Source: CAG-411 sp045124315
GTDB taxonomy: Bacteria; Bacillota; Clostridia; Lachnospirales; Lachnospiraceae
NCBI GenBank assembly: GCA_045124315.1
Contig: JBGVLO010000046.1
Span: 53,424 to 117,423, forward strand
Direction of reading: 5' to 3'
Length of the DNA stretch: 64,000 nucleotides
Positions 1 through 7,785 of the stretch are shown piece after piece. The notes under the pieces are model-generated. The model saw only the letters and a program-made list of their open reading frames with translations. It was not told the origin of the DNA and made no database searches. Position 1 is the stretch's first letter. Every line of letters begins with the position of its first letter. The translations under genes and the position numbers were made by a program.

Positions 1-1008
1 ACCGCTGTAAGCAAAGAGATTTGGAAAAATCTTCGTGGATTGCAACAATATCCCCTTATAGGTACATTTGCAAAAGAAATCTTAGACAATAAAATGTACG
101 AAGGACTTGCAAAATCCAGATATGTAAACGATAAACAGATTACGGATCACTATGCTATTATTCCCACCGGCCAGGGTCTGCAGGGACTAAATAGCCTTCC
201 GCCAACTGCCGCAAAGGTGTATGAGGTTATATGCCGACGTTTTCTCAGCATTTTTTATCCAGCTGCCGAATATCAAAAAGTCACTTTGACAGTGGCAATG
301 AACTACCCAGATACCACAGAGGAACGGGAACGTTTCTTTGCCAGTTCAAAAATTATGACTGCGGAGGGCTATTTGAAAGTGACTCCCTTCTCCTTTGTGA
401 AAAAGAAGGAAGAAAAAGACAACAAAGATGAGGAAGATGAGAACACGTTTGATGCCGATTTTGTTTCTTTTGTCTCTCAGCTAAAGAAAGGAACGGTGCT
501 TCCTGTATCGGAATTAAGCATCAAAGAAGGGGAGACTTCTCCTCCAAAAAGATACAACTCCGGTTCTATGATCCTTGCCATGGAAAATGCAGGACAGTTG
601 ATTGAAGACGAAGAACTAAGAGCGCAAATCAAAGGAAGCGGTATCGGGACCAGTGCTACCCGTGCAGGTATTTTAGAAAAACTTTTTAATATTGGTTATA
701 TCAACCTAAATAAAAAGACCCAGATCATCACCCCTACTCTCCTTGGAGAAATGATTTTCGATGTGGTCAACTGCTCCATCCGTTCCCTTCTCAATCCAGA
801 GCTTACTGCCAGCTGGGAGAAAGGACTCACCTATGTTGCAAACGGAGAGATTACCTCCGATGAGTACATGGGTAAACTCAATCATTTTGTGAGTCAATGG
901 GTAGTTGCAGTAAAAGGGGCCAAAAATCAATATGCCCTGCGTTCTTTCTTTGACCAGGCAGCTCAACACTACAAAACATTACCAGTTGATAAACAAAAGC
1001 AAAAATAG
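1..1008 (+). CDS. topB: DNA topoisomerase III-like (type IA), 3' part
   Basis: Type IA topoisomerases cut one DNA strand through a 5'-phosphotyrosine and relax or decatenate DNA. The frame is open from base 1, so the N-terminal Toprim and catalytic Tyr regions lie left of the window. What is visible is the C-terminal part of the topoisomerase core: the segment DHYAIIPTG is the usual 'H-x-AI-x-PT' motif of TopB and TopA, and GIGTSATRAGILEKL is the late conserved 'GTxATR' motif that lines the DNA gate. No C-terminal zinc fingers are present, as expected for TopB rather than TopA. A Lys/Glu-rich stretch (KKKEEKDNKDEEDEN) interrupts the domain and is probably a surface loop. The next gene follows 16 bases downstream on the same strand. 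Family call is firm; the topB label over another plasmid-type topoisomerase is less so. Confidence 0.85.
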   Translation, partial: TAVSKEIWKNLRGLQQYPLIGTFAKEILDNKMYEGLAKSRYVNDKQITDHYAIIPTGQGLQGLNSLPPTAAKVYEVICRRFLSIFYPAAEYQKVTLTVAMNYPDTTEERERFFASSKIMTAEGYLKVTPFSFVKKKEEKDNKDEEDENTFDADFVSFVSQLKKGTVLPVSELSIKEGETSPPKRYNSGSMILAMENAGQLIEDEELRAQIKGSGIGTSATRAGILEKLFNIGYINLNKKTQIITPTLLGEMIFDVVNCSIRSLLNPELTASWEKGLTYVANGEITSDEYMGKLNHFVSQWVVAVKGAKNQYALRSFFDQAAQHYKTLPVDKQKQK

Positions 1009-1024
1009 AAAGGAAGTTATCCAC

Positions 1025-1693
1025 ATGGAAAACATGAAAAATCAAAACTTATTCACATTTTCAGAAACAATCGCAGTTGATATTTTTGAAGGAACCACAT
1101 ATCCTTGGGAGGTGCTTCCTAAGATTGGTGCCTTTATAAAGGAACTGGGCGCTACATTACCAACGGAGGAGTACGAGCAAAAAGGAGAAAATGTATGGAT
1201 CGCCAAATCTGCAAAGGTTGCTCCAACTGCTTTTATTAACGGTCCTGCTATTATTGGTAAGGAAGCGGAAATCCGTCATTGTGCTTTTATCCGGGGAAAT
1301 GCTATCGTAGGCGAAGGTGCCGTAGTTGGCAACTCTACCGAGTTAAAAAATGTATTGCTGTTTAACAAGGTGCAGGTTCCTCACTACAACTATGTTGGAG
1401 ATTCCATCCTTGGATACAAAGCGCACATGGGCGCAGGTTCTATTACTTCTAATGTAAAATCAGACAAAACCTTAGTAACCATTCTTACAAAAGAAGAAAA
1501 AGTAAAGACCGAATTAAAGAAAATGGGTGCGATCTTAGGGGATGAAGTGGAAGTAGGCTGTAACAGCGTATTAAACCCTGGAACGGTAATCGGAAAGCAT
1601 TCCAATGTTTACCCACTGTCTATGGTTCGCGGATTTGTCCCTGCCAATTCCATTTACAAGAACAAAAATGAAGTAGTAGAAAAACACGACTAA
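1025..1693 (+). CDS. left-handed beta-helix (hexapeptide repeat) protein, GlmU C-domain-like
   Basis: A 222-residue protein made mostly of hexapeptide repeats (for example VWIAKSAKVAPTAFI, AIIGKEAEI, AIVGEGAVVG), the signature of left-handed beta-helix acyltransferases. The stretch YVGDSILGYKAHMGAGS resembles the coenzyme A site of the acetyltransferase half of GlmU, but the N-terminal nucleotidyltransferase Rossmann domain is absent. It may acetylate a sugar nucleotide or amino sugar, yet acceptor and donor cannot be read from the sequence. The chosen ATG has AGGAAG 8 bases upstream; a longer reading into topB has no ribosome site. A strong hairpin terminator follows the stop. Confidence 0.75.
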   Translation: MENMKNQNLFTFSETIAVDIFEGTTYPWEVLPKIGAFIKELGATLPTEEYEQKGENVWIAKSAKVAPTAFINGPAIIGKEAEIRHCAFIRGNAIVGEGAVVGNSTELKNVLLFNKVQVPHYNYVGDSILGYKAHMGAGSITSNVKSDKTLVTILTKEEKVKTELKKMGAILGDEVEVGCNSVLNPGTVIGKHSNVYPLSMVRGFVPANSIYKNKNEVVEKHD

Positions 1694-1707
1694 TTGATAC
1701 AAAAATG

Positions 1708-1751
1708 AAAACCTATACCAATCTGTGTATACACAGCCGGTATAGGTTTTT
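1708..1751. terminator. intrinsic terminator, probably bidirectional
   Basis: Arms AACCTATACC / GGTATAGGTT enclose a second self-complementary core (CTGTG-TATA-CACAG). A T-run follows on the plus strand, and an A-run precedes it, so it can also end the small minus-strand gene that stops at 1758. Confidence 0.75.
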
Positions 1752-1757
1752 CCATTC

Positions 1758-1880
1758 TTATTTTTCTTTCTTATAAATCTCATTCAAGCATCTGGTGCCA
1801 AATATAATTGCTACTATCGCCGCTCCTGTGATGCAGACATACTTTACAATCTTTGTCACATCTACCTTAACATCAACCAT
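1758..1880 (-). CDS. 40-residue single-pass membrane microprotein
   Basis: A 40-codon reading frame that starts with ATG, has a purine-rich GAGAGGATGAGG ribosome site just upstream, and ends directly against the terminator at 1708-1751. The predicted peptide has a charged N-terminus (MVDVKVDVTKIVK), one hydrophobic stretch of about 18 residues (residues 14-31, with Cys16 and Gly-Ala-Ala), then a Cys-Leu-Asn-Glu segment and a Lys-rich tail. This looks like a small inner-membrane protein. No family is recognised. It is too short for standard gene finders, so codon statistics are weak and the call rests on start signal, hydrophobic segment and terminator placement. Confidence 0.5.
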   Translation of the reverse strand: MVDVKVDVTKIVKYVCITGAAIVAIIFGTRCLNEIYKKEK

Positions 1881-1970
1881 TTTCCTCATCCTCTCTTTCT
1901 AAATAGGTTCACTTGTTTTCTTTATTTTATACAATTTTGTTTTATTTTTCAATTCCCTAATATAACGCAA

Positions 1971-1999
1971 CAAGAGACGTCCATGCCTTGCGTCTCTTG
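1971..1999 (-). terminator. possible terminator hairpin downstream of amt
   Basis: Perfect 9-bp arms CAAGAGACG / CGTCTCTTG with an 11-base loop, about 140 bases past the amt stop. On the minus strand it is followed by only a weak TTGTTGCGTTAT tract, so terminator activity is uncertain. Confidence 0.35.
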
Positions 2000-2136
2000 T
2001 CTCTATCTTATACAGGAGAGATTTGCACCCCATGCCTAATGCTCCATCTTCAGCTTGTCTAAGAACCTATTATGAAATTGTTCCCAAGTAAGATACTTCT
2101 CACTCTTCTTATCCTTATTACCGTTCTTTCCGTGTT

Positions 2137-3888
2137 TTAGTTTTCTCCCTGAAGGGCATCATATCCCTGCTCTCCGGTACGAACCTTTACTACATTTTCT
2201 ACATCGTAAACGAAAATCTTTCCATCTCCAATGTGACCAGTATACAATACTTTTCTGGCAGTATCGATAACTTCTTTTACCGGCACCTTAGAAATTACCA
2301 TTTCTACCTGAACCTTAGGAAGCAACTGCATTTCAATTGGTACTCCACGATAAAATTCCGGAGCTCCCTTCTGTGTTCCACAACCAAGAACCTGTGTAAC
2401 TGTCATACCAGAAACACCAATGTTGTTCATAGCCTTCTTTAACTTCTCGAATCTTTCCTGCTTCAAGATGATTTCTACCTTTGATACTTTGTTCTCGTCT
2501 GTTGCAGATGCCTGAACCATTGCTGGAACTGCAGTTTCTACATCCTCTGTTCCCATTGCGATCATTTCGTCATAGTCAATTTCCAATTCATTTGCAGAAC
2601 CAGTCTCAAATCCGGCATAGCATGTTGCCAAACCATGTTCTGTAATATCCAATCCAAGAATTTCCTCTTCCTTGGAAGCACGAAGTCCAATTGTTGCTTT
2701 GATTGCTAAGAATACGATTGCCATACAGATTGTTGCCCAGGCACCAACTGTTACAATACCAACACACTGCATTCCTAACTGTGCAAAACCGCCGCCATAG
2801 AAAAGGCCTTCACCTAACATATCTCCGCCATCGATCAGATCCTGACATCCTGGTGCAGATGCTGTTGCAAATAAACCAACCGCAAAGGTTCCCCAGATAC
2901 CGTTCATCATATGTACTGCAACCGCACCAACCGGATCATCAATGTGTAACTTATAATCTAACAACCAAACACCAAATACTACTAATAAACCTGCTACAAA
3001 TCCAATAACAACAGCTCCTGTAGCATCTGTAACATCACATGGTGCAGTAATTGCAACCAAACCTGCCAAAGAAGCGTTCAAACACATAGAAACATCTGGC
3101 TTACCATAACGAACCCATGTAAAGATCATGCAAACTACGGTTGCCACTGCTGGCGCTACTGTTGTTGTAAGGAAGATAGAACCCAACTGTTCGATTGATG
3201 TAGCTGCTGCTCCATTAAATCCATACCAACCAAACCAAAGAATAAATACACCAAGTGCTCCAAGTGGAATGTTGTGTCCTGGAAAAGCATTTACTTTTGT
3301 AATCTTTCCATCTTTGTCTTTCTCAAACTTACCGATACGTGCTCCTAAAATCTTTGCACCGATTAAAGCTGCGATACCACCTACCATATGAATGGCACAA
3401 GAACCAGCGAAATCATGGAAGCCACGCTGTGCTAACCAGCCGCCACCCCAAATCCAATGTGCTTCAACCGGATAAACCAAACCGGAAATAATACCGGAAT
3501 AAACACAGTACGAAATAAATTTTGTTCTCTCAGCCATCGCTCCTGATACGATAGTAGCTGTTGTTGCACAGAACACTAAGTTAAATACAAAACTTGAAAA
3601 ATCAAAATTCTCATAAGCTGTTAATAAGTCAAAACCAGGTTTTCCGATGAAACCAAGTAAATCTTCTCCAAGTAACAAACTAGAGCCAATCAAGATGAAC
3701 ATCACTGTTCCAATACAGAAATCCATCAAGTTCTTCATAATAATATTTCCTGCATTCTTTGCTCTGGTAAATCCTGTCTCTACCATAGCAAATCCTGCCT
3801 GCATCCAAAATACCAATGCTGCACCGATCAAAAACCAGACTGCAAACACCTGACCATTTACCAATTCTAATACGCTATCCATATCCAT
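2137..3888 (-). CDS. amt: ammonium transporter with fused C-terminal PII domain
   Basis: A 583-residue fusion. Residues 1 to about 415 form an Amt channel with about 11 membrane segments; the periplasmic Asp motif (FHDFAGS) and the twin pore histidines (AIHMVGG and AVHMMNG) are present. After a linker of about 55 residues, the last 116 residues (from VSKVEIILKQ) are a complete PII (GlnB/GlnK) domain with GMTVTQVLG, the T-loop, and the B-loop TGHIGDGKIFV. The family knows PII as a separate trimer that plugs Amt; here gate and channel are one chain. The position of the uridylylated Tyr51 of E. coli GlnB reads Ile (YRGVPIEM), so that modification cannot occur. The start at Met-Asp-Met-Asp was chosen because AGGAGG lies 8 bases upstream; an ATG 18 bases earlier sits on top of that site. 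Confidence 0.93.
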   Translation of the reverse strand: MDMDSVLELVNGQVFAVWFLIGAALVFWMQAGFAMVETGFTRAKNAGNIIMKNLMDFCIGTVMFILIGSSLLLGEDLLGFIGKPGFDLLTAYENFDFSSFVFNLVFCATTATIVSGAMAERTKFISYCVYSGIISGLVYPVEAHWIWGGGWLAQRGFHDFAGSCAIHMVGGIAALIGAKILGARIGKFEKDKDGKITKVNAFPGHNIPLGALGVFILWFGWYGFNGAAATSIEQLGSIFLTTTVAPAVATVVCMIFTWVRYGKPDVSMCLNASLAGLVAITAPCDVTDATGAVVIGFVAGLLVVFGVWLLDYKLHIDDPVGAVAVHMMNGIWGTFAVGLFATASAPGCQDLIDGGDMLGEGLFYGGGFAQLGMQCVGIVTVGAWATICMAIVFLAIKATIGLRASKEEEILGLDITEHGLATCYAGFETGSANELEIDYDEMIAMGTEDVETAVPAMVQASATDENKVSKVEIILKQERFEKLKKAMNNIGVSGMTVTQVLGCGTQKGAPEFYRGVPIEMQLLPKVQVEMVISKVPVKEVIDTARKVLYTGHIGDGKIFVYDVENVVKVRTGEQGYDALQGEN

Positions 3889-4088
3889 ATTTGAATCCTC
3901 CTGCATTTTCTACTAAAATGTATTTTTCGAAGTGGCATGAACTTCTTAACTTCACCGTCCATATACTTCTTGTTTTCGTATTTTGAAAGTGGCCTGCTTT
4001 CAAAATCTCTGTTAGCTTTGCAGCTAACTTTCTTCTCTCCAAACTGCAGTCTTTGCTGATTCCCGCCTGATTGCAAAAGGTAAATCAT
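3867..4088 (-). CDS. candidate upstream reading frame in the amt leader (73 codons)
   Basis: A 73-codon frame beginning with ATG, preceded by AGGAG at 8-base spacing, and ending 22 bases inside the amt coding region. Its first 15 codons contain four Gln and one Asn (MIYLLQSGGNQQRLQ). The rest of the predicted peptide is very basic and looks unlike a folded protein. It could couple amt translation to ribosome movement, or be a chance frame. Several short hairpins (AAAAGGTA/TACCTTTT, GTTAGCT/AGCTAAC, ATTTTGAAAG/CTTTCAAAAT) lie within it. Confidence 0.3.
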   Translation of the reverse strand: MIYLLQSGGNQQRLQFGEKKVSCKANRDFESRPLSKYENKKYMDGEVKKFMPLRKIHFSRKCRRIQIWIWIAY

Positions 4089-4140
4089 ACCTTTTACTCC
4101 TATTCGCGGAATATTTTTCTATATTTGACAAATCTCCAGA

Positions 4141-4176
4141 TATAGAAAAAGGCGCCTTGAATTTCTTCAAGACGCC
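4141..4176 (-). terminator. leader terminator / attenuator upstream of amt
   Basis: On the minus strand GGCGTCTTGAA pairs with TTCAAGGCGCC around a GAAA loop (one G-U pair) and runs into TTTTTC. It lies about 15-45 bases after the start expected from the promoter at 4196-4223 and 250 bases before amt, so it would stop most transcripts unless bypassed. Confidence 0.65.
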
Positions 4177-4195
4177 CTCGTCACTTACAAGTACC

Positions 4196-4223
4196 ATTAT
4201 ATTCCTATTGTTTTTTTTGTCAA
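4196..4223 (-). promoter_or_regulatory. consensus sigma-A promoter for the amt leader
   Basis: TTGACA, 16 bases, TATAAT on the minus strand: both hexamers match consensus. It points into the attenuator-like hairpin and then amt. Confidence 0.75.
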
Positions 4224-4257
4224 CACTTTTTTTTATTTACCAATAAGTACCATTTAT

Positions 4258-4393
4258 GTAACAGTTCAGGTAGTCCTTGCACACATCGCTGTGCAAGGAC
4301 ATATGAAAATGTAAATTTGGCGTGGCTCACAACAATTTGCATGCGTAAGCTTGCTGTGAGCCGTAACAGGACAGCCCCCGGCTGAACTGTTAC
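4258..4393. repeat. 136-bp miniature inverted-repeat element
   Basis: Perfect 12-bp terminal inverted repeats (GTAACAGTTCAG / CTGAACTGTTAC). Inside are two further palindromes: GTCCTTGCACA/TGTGCAAGGAC and GGCTCACA/TGTGAGCC. Flanks CCATTTAT and CCATTTTT look like an imperfect 8-bp target duplication. It begins about 7 bases after the glyA stop codon. Its right 47 bases recur, inverted, at 40161-40207. Confidence 0.8.
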
Positions 4394-4400
4394 CCATTTT

Positions 4401-5639
4401 TTAGTACAATGGATACTTATCTGTCAATTCTTTAATCATAGCCATTGCTTTTTCCTTGTTTGCATCCACATCATCAATTACTAAACTGATTGCTTCCGCG
4501 ATTACATCCATGTCTGCTGTATTCATACCACGAGTGGTTACAGCCGCTGTTCCAAGACGGATTCCACTTGTAACAAATGGCTTCTCAGGATCGTTTGGAA
4601 TGGTATTCTTGTTACATGTAATGTTGGCTGCATCCAATAATTTCTCTGCTTCCTTACCTGTAACCCCCTTACTTCTAAGATCTACAAGCATCAAATGGTT
4701 GTCCGTACCTCCTGATACGATCTTAAATCCACGCTTTGTAAGACCTTCTGCAAGAGCAGTCGCATTGGCAACAATATTCTTTGCATATTCCTTAAACTCA
4801 GGCTGTAATGCTTCTTTGAAGCAGACTGCCTTAGCTGCGATCACATGCATCAAAGGACCTCCCTGGATTCCCGGGAATACTGCCTTATTTAACTTATGCT
4901 CCTCTGCAAATTCCTTGCTGGATAAAATCATACCACCTCTTGGTCCACGAAGAGTCTTGTGAGTGGTAGTTGTGGTAACATGTGCGTAAGGAATCGGACT
5001 CTCATGTAATCCTGCTGCCACCAATCCGGCAATATGAGCCATATCAACCATTAAGTATGCCCCAACCTTATCTGCCACTTCTCTGAAACGCTTGAAATCA
5101 ATCTTTCTAGCGTATGCACTGGCACCGGCTACGATCAGCTTTGGCTTGCTCTCTAATGCAATCTTCTCTAATTGATCATAATCAATAAATCCATCGTCAT
5201 TTACTCCGTAAGGAACGATATTGAAATAACTTCCAGACATATTTACCGGACTTCCATGTGTCAAATGTCCACCGTGATCCAGATTCATTCCCATAACCGT
5301 ATCGCCTGGCTGTAACAGACAGAAAAATACTGCCATATTTGCCTGTGCACCTGAATGTGGCTGTACGTTGGCATATGTACATCCAAACAACTCCATGGCA
5401 CGATTTCTAGCTAAATCTTCTGCTACATCTACATACTCACATCCACCATAGTAACGCTTTCCCGGATATCCCTCTGCGTACTTATTGGTCAATGTACTTC
5501 CCATTGCGGACATGACTGCCTTGCTTACAAAGTTTTCCGATGCGATCAACTCAATGTGATCATTCTGTCTCTGGGTCTCCTGCTCAATTGCTTTGGCAAG
5601 CTCTGGATCATAATTCTTTACTTCATCAAAACTATACAT
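4401..5639 (-). CDS. glyA: serine hydroxymethyltransferase
   Basis: PLP enzyme that interconverts serine and glycine while loading one-carbon units on tetrahydrofolate. At 412 residues it has normal family length. The N-terminal IELIASENFVS and YAEGYPGKRYYGGCE motifs, the Asp of the cofactor site (MVDMAHIAGL) and the Schiff-base lysine in TTTTHKTLRGPRGG are all present. The start has TGGAGGTAA just upstream. It lies 36 bases after fruK on the same strand with no terminator between them, so it may share that transcript. An inserted repeat element follows the stop almost at once. Confidence 0.96.
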   Translation of the reverse strand: MYSFDEVKNYDPELAKAIEQETQRQNDHIELIASENFVSKAVMSAMGSTLTNKYAEGYPGKRYYGGCEYVDVAEDLARNRAMELFGCTYANVQPHSGAQANMAVFFCLLQPGDTVMGMNLDHGGHLTHGSPVNMSGSYFNIVPYGVNDDGFIDYDQLEKIALESKPKLIVAGASAYARKIDFKRFREVADKVGAYLMVDMAHIAGLVAAGLHESPIPYAHVTTTTTHKTLRGPRGGMILSSKEFAEEHKLNKAVFPGIQGGPLMHVIAAKAVCFKEALQPEFKEYAKNIVANATALAEGLTKRGFKIVSGGTDNHLMLVDLRSKGVTGKEAEKLLDAANITCNKNTIPNDPEKPFVTSGIRLGTAAVTTRGMNTADMDVIAEAISLVIDDVDANKEKAMAMIKELTDKYPLY

Positions 5640-5675
5640 ATATTACCTCCAATAAATTTAATGTCTCTATATTCC

Positions 5676-6626
5676 TTATGCATTTGGCATATTTGACACG
5701 ATGTCATACATTTTCTGAATATCTATGCTTGTTGGCAAACCTGCACGGAACGCACATGCGCAACCTGCTGCCAACGCCATATCAAAAGCCTTCTGATAAT
5801 CTTCATGTTCTGAATAACCGGCAATAAATCCAGCAATCATAGAATTGCCGGCTCCTACGCCATCCACAAGTTCACCTTCCGGAGCTTTCTTTGCATATAC
5901 TGTACCATCTTCCAAAAGCAAAACAGCACCATCTGCACCTAAGGAAACTAAAACATTTCTTGCACCGGTCTCCTGCAGCTGCTTTGCATACTTGATCACA
6001 TCTTCCTTCGTGGTAATCTCTGAAACAGCAACACCACATGCATCTGCCAGTTCTTTTCTATTTGGCTTGATCAAATATGGCTTGTATGGAAGCACCTGTC
6101 TCAATAAATTTCTCTCTGCATCCACAATTACTTTAATATTCTTGTCTTTCAAATGTTCAATAATCAAGGAATAGATATCCTCAGGTAAGGAAGCCATCGC
6201 ACTTCCACCTAACACCAGAATATCATTGGTATTGATCTGGTCTAACTTCTCAAACAATTTTGCAAGCTTATCCTGTGGAACGATTGGTCCCATACCATTG
6301 ATCTCGGTCTCCCGCTTTCCATTGAGAATCCCACTACTTCCTTTGATCTTAATATTGATTCGGGACATACCCTGTCTCAAATGTACAAAATCTACAAAAC
6401 AGCCATATTCTGCAAGATCTCTCTCAATCTTCTCTCCTGTAAATCCTGCAACAAATCCTAAAGCCACATTCTCAATATCTAAATTTTTCAGTACCTGTGA
6501 AACGTTGATTCCTTTTCCACCTGCAAATACTTCTTCTTTCTCATTACGGTTGACCGTATCTTTGTCAAAATCTTCAATCGTAATAATGTAATCCAATGCC
6601 GGACTTAATGTCATTGTATAAATCAT
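5676..6626 (-). CDS. fruK: 1-phosphofructokinase family sugar kinase (PfkB fold)
   Basis: PfkB-family kinase, closest in layout to FruK/LacC, which phosphorylate fructose-1-phosphate or tagatose-6-phosphate. Family landmarks: MIYTMTLSPALDYI at the start, the glycine-rich substrate motif AGGKGINVS (about residues 35-43), IKPNRKEL, and the C-terminal anion-hole motif. That last motif reads DGVGAGNSMIAGF: the Asp that serves as catalytic base in nearly all PfkB kinases (GAGD) is Asn here, about residue 261. This could reduce activity or reflect a clade variant. The start was set at MIYT because it matches the family; an ATG 27 bases upstream with GAGGG is the alternative. No PTS or regulator gene adjoins it. 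Confidence 0.85.
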   Translation of the reverse strand: MIYTMTLSPALDYIITIEDFDKDTVNRNEKEEVFAGGKGINVSQVLKNLDIENVALGFVAGFTGEKIERDLAEYGCFVDFVHLRQGMSRINIKIKGSSGILNGKRETEINGMGPIVPQDKLAKLFEKLDQINTNDILVLGGSAMASLPEDIYSLIIEHLKDKNIKVIVDAERNLLRQVLPYKPYLIKPNRKELADACGVAVSEITTKEDVIKYAKQLQETGARNVLVSLGADGAVLLLEDGTVYAKKAPEGELVDGVGAGNSMIAGFIAGYSEHEDYQKAFDMALAAGCACAFRAGLPTSIDIQKMYDIVSNMPNA

Positions 6627-6758
6627 CTGTTGGTTCCTCTCTTTCTCTGTCATCTGTATTCCCTCACTTCCAAGCTGTCGAATTCTATTCTGTCTATACT
6701 ATAAGCAGTTCAAAGCAAGCCTGTTATATAATGTTTTTTCATCTAAATATACTTCGAC

Positions 6759-7640
6759 TTATCTCTTACTCTTTCTTAATATTTCTTTTAATTCTTCGAT
6801 AGAAAATTCATATTTTTTGTTACAAAAATGACAATTTACCTCAATTGGTTTACCTTCTTGTATCATTTCGTTCAAATCTTTCGCTCCCACACTAATGATT
6901 GCTTTCTCTACACGCTCTTTTGTACAGTTACAATAAAATCTTGCGGGAAGAGTATCCATAAATTCTACCCCAAATTCTCCAAGAATTTCATTTACAATGT
7001 CCTCCGGTGTCATATTTTTCTCCAATAGTGCGGTAATGGAAGTGACATCCTTTAACTTATCTTCCAGCTTTTCTGCCAATCCATCTTCTGCAAACGGCAT
7101 CAATTGGATAATAAATCCACCAGCCTGCTTAACGGTATTGTCCTTATTCATCAAAACGCCTAAAGCTACCGCAGAAGGCACCTGCTCTGAGGTTGCAAAA
7201 TAATAAGTCAGGTCCTCTGCAATCTCACCTGAGACTAACTGGGTCTGTCCCATATACGGCTCTTTTAATCCCATATCCTTGATGACACTTAAGACTCCCA
7301 AATCCAATGCTTTTCCCACATCTAATTTTCCCTGTGGGTTTGGCGGTAACATAACCGTAGGATCGTATACATATCCCTTTACATTCCCTAGGGCATCTGC
7401 AGTAACCGTCAATCCCTGGATTGGTCCGCTACAACGGATTTGAAGCGTAAGGAGATCTTTTTCCCCCTTCATCATACTTCCCATCATTACACCACCGGTA
7501 AGTAATCTTCCCAATGCTGCTGTGGCTACCGGACTGGTACCATGGGCCGCTCTTGCATGTTCTACTAATTCTCTTGTAGTGGCAGCAAATACACGAATCT
7601 GATTATTTGCTGCGGTTCCTCTTACAATATAATCTGCCAT
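6759..7640 (-). CDS. hslO: redox-regulated chaperone Hsp33
   Basis: Cytoplasmic holdase activated by oxidative unfolding. The 293-residue length fits. The N-terminal domain carries the typical HGTSPVATAALGRLL segment and many conserved Gly residues, and the C-terminus has the four zinc cysteines as FYCNC (CxC) and CHFC (CxxC). Oxidation releases zinc and exposes the substrate surface in characterised members. It stands as a single gene upstream of fruK, with about 130 bases between them. Confidence 0.95.
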   Translation of the reverse strand: MADYIVRGTAANNQIRVFAATTRELVEHARAAHGTSPVATAALGRLLTGGVMMGSMMKGEKDLLTLQIRCSGPIQGLTVTADALGNVKGYVYDPTVMLPPNPQGKLDVGKALDLGVLSVIKDMGLKEPYMGQTQLVSGEIAEDLTYYFATSEQVPSAVALGVLMNKDNTVKQAGGFIIQLMPFAEDGLAEKLEDKLKDVTSITALLEKNMTPEDIVNEILGEFGVEFMDTLPARFYCNCTKERVEKAIISVGAKDLNEMIQEGKPIEVNCHFCNKKYEFSIEELKEILRKSKR

Positions 7641-7785
7641 TTTATCCTCATTTCTTTCTATTTAATTTTTTGTTCCCGATATTTTTTCAAAACCCTTCTT
7701 ACTATCTATACTAACATAACCTATCAATAGTTTCCAAAATAATTACTATTCTTGTGTTTCTATTCACAGGAATGTGAACGGTATC

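Noticed and set aside
3889..3906. Earlier ATG for amt
   Set aside because: The AGGAGG site lies between that ATG and the next, so it serves the later start.
4023..4176. ANTAR double-hexaloop target in the amt leader
   Set aside because: The hairpins have loops of 4, 5 and 7 bases and the terminator has no upstream partner hairpin, so the standard pattern is not met.
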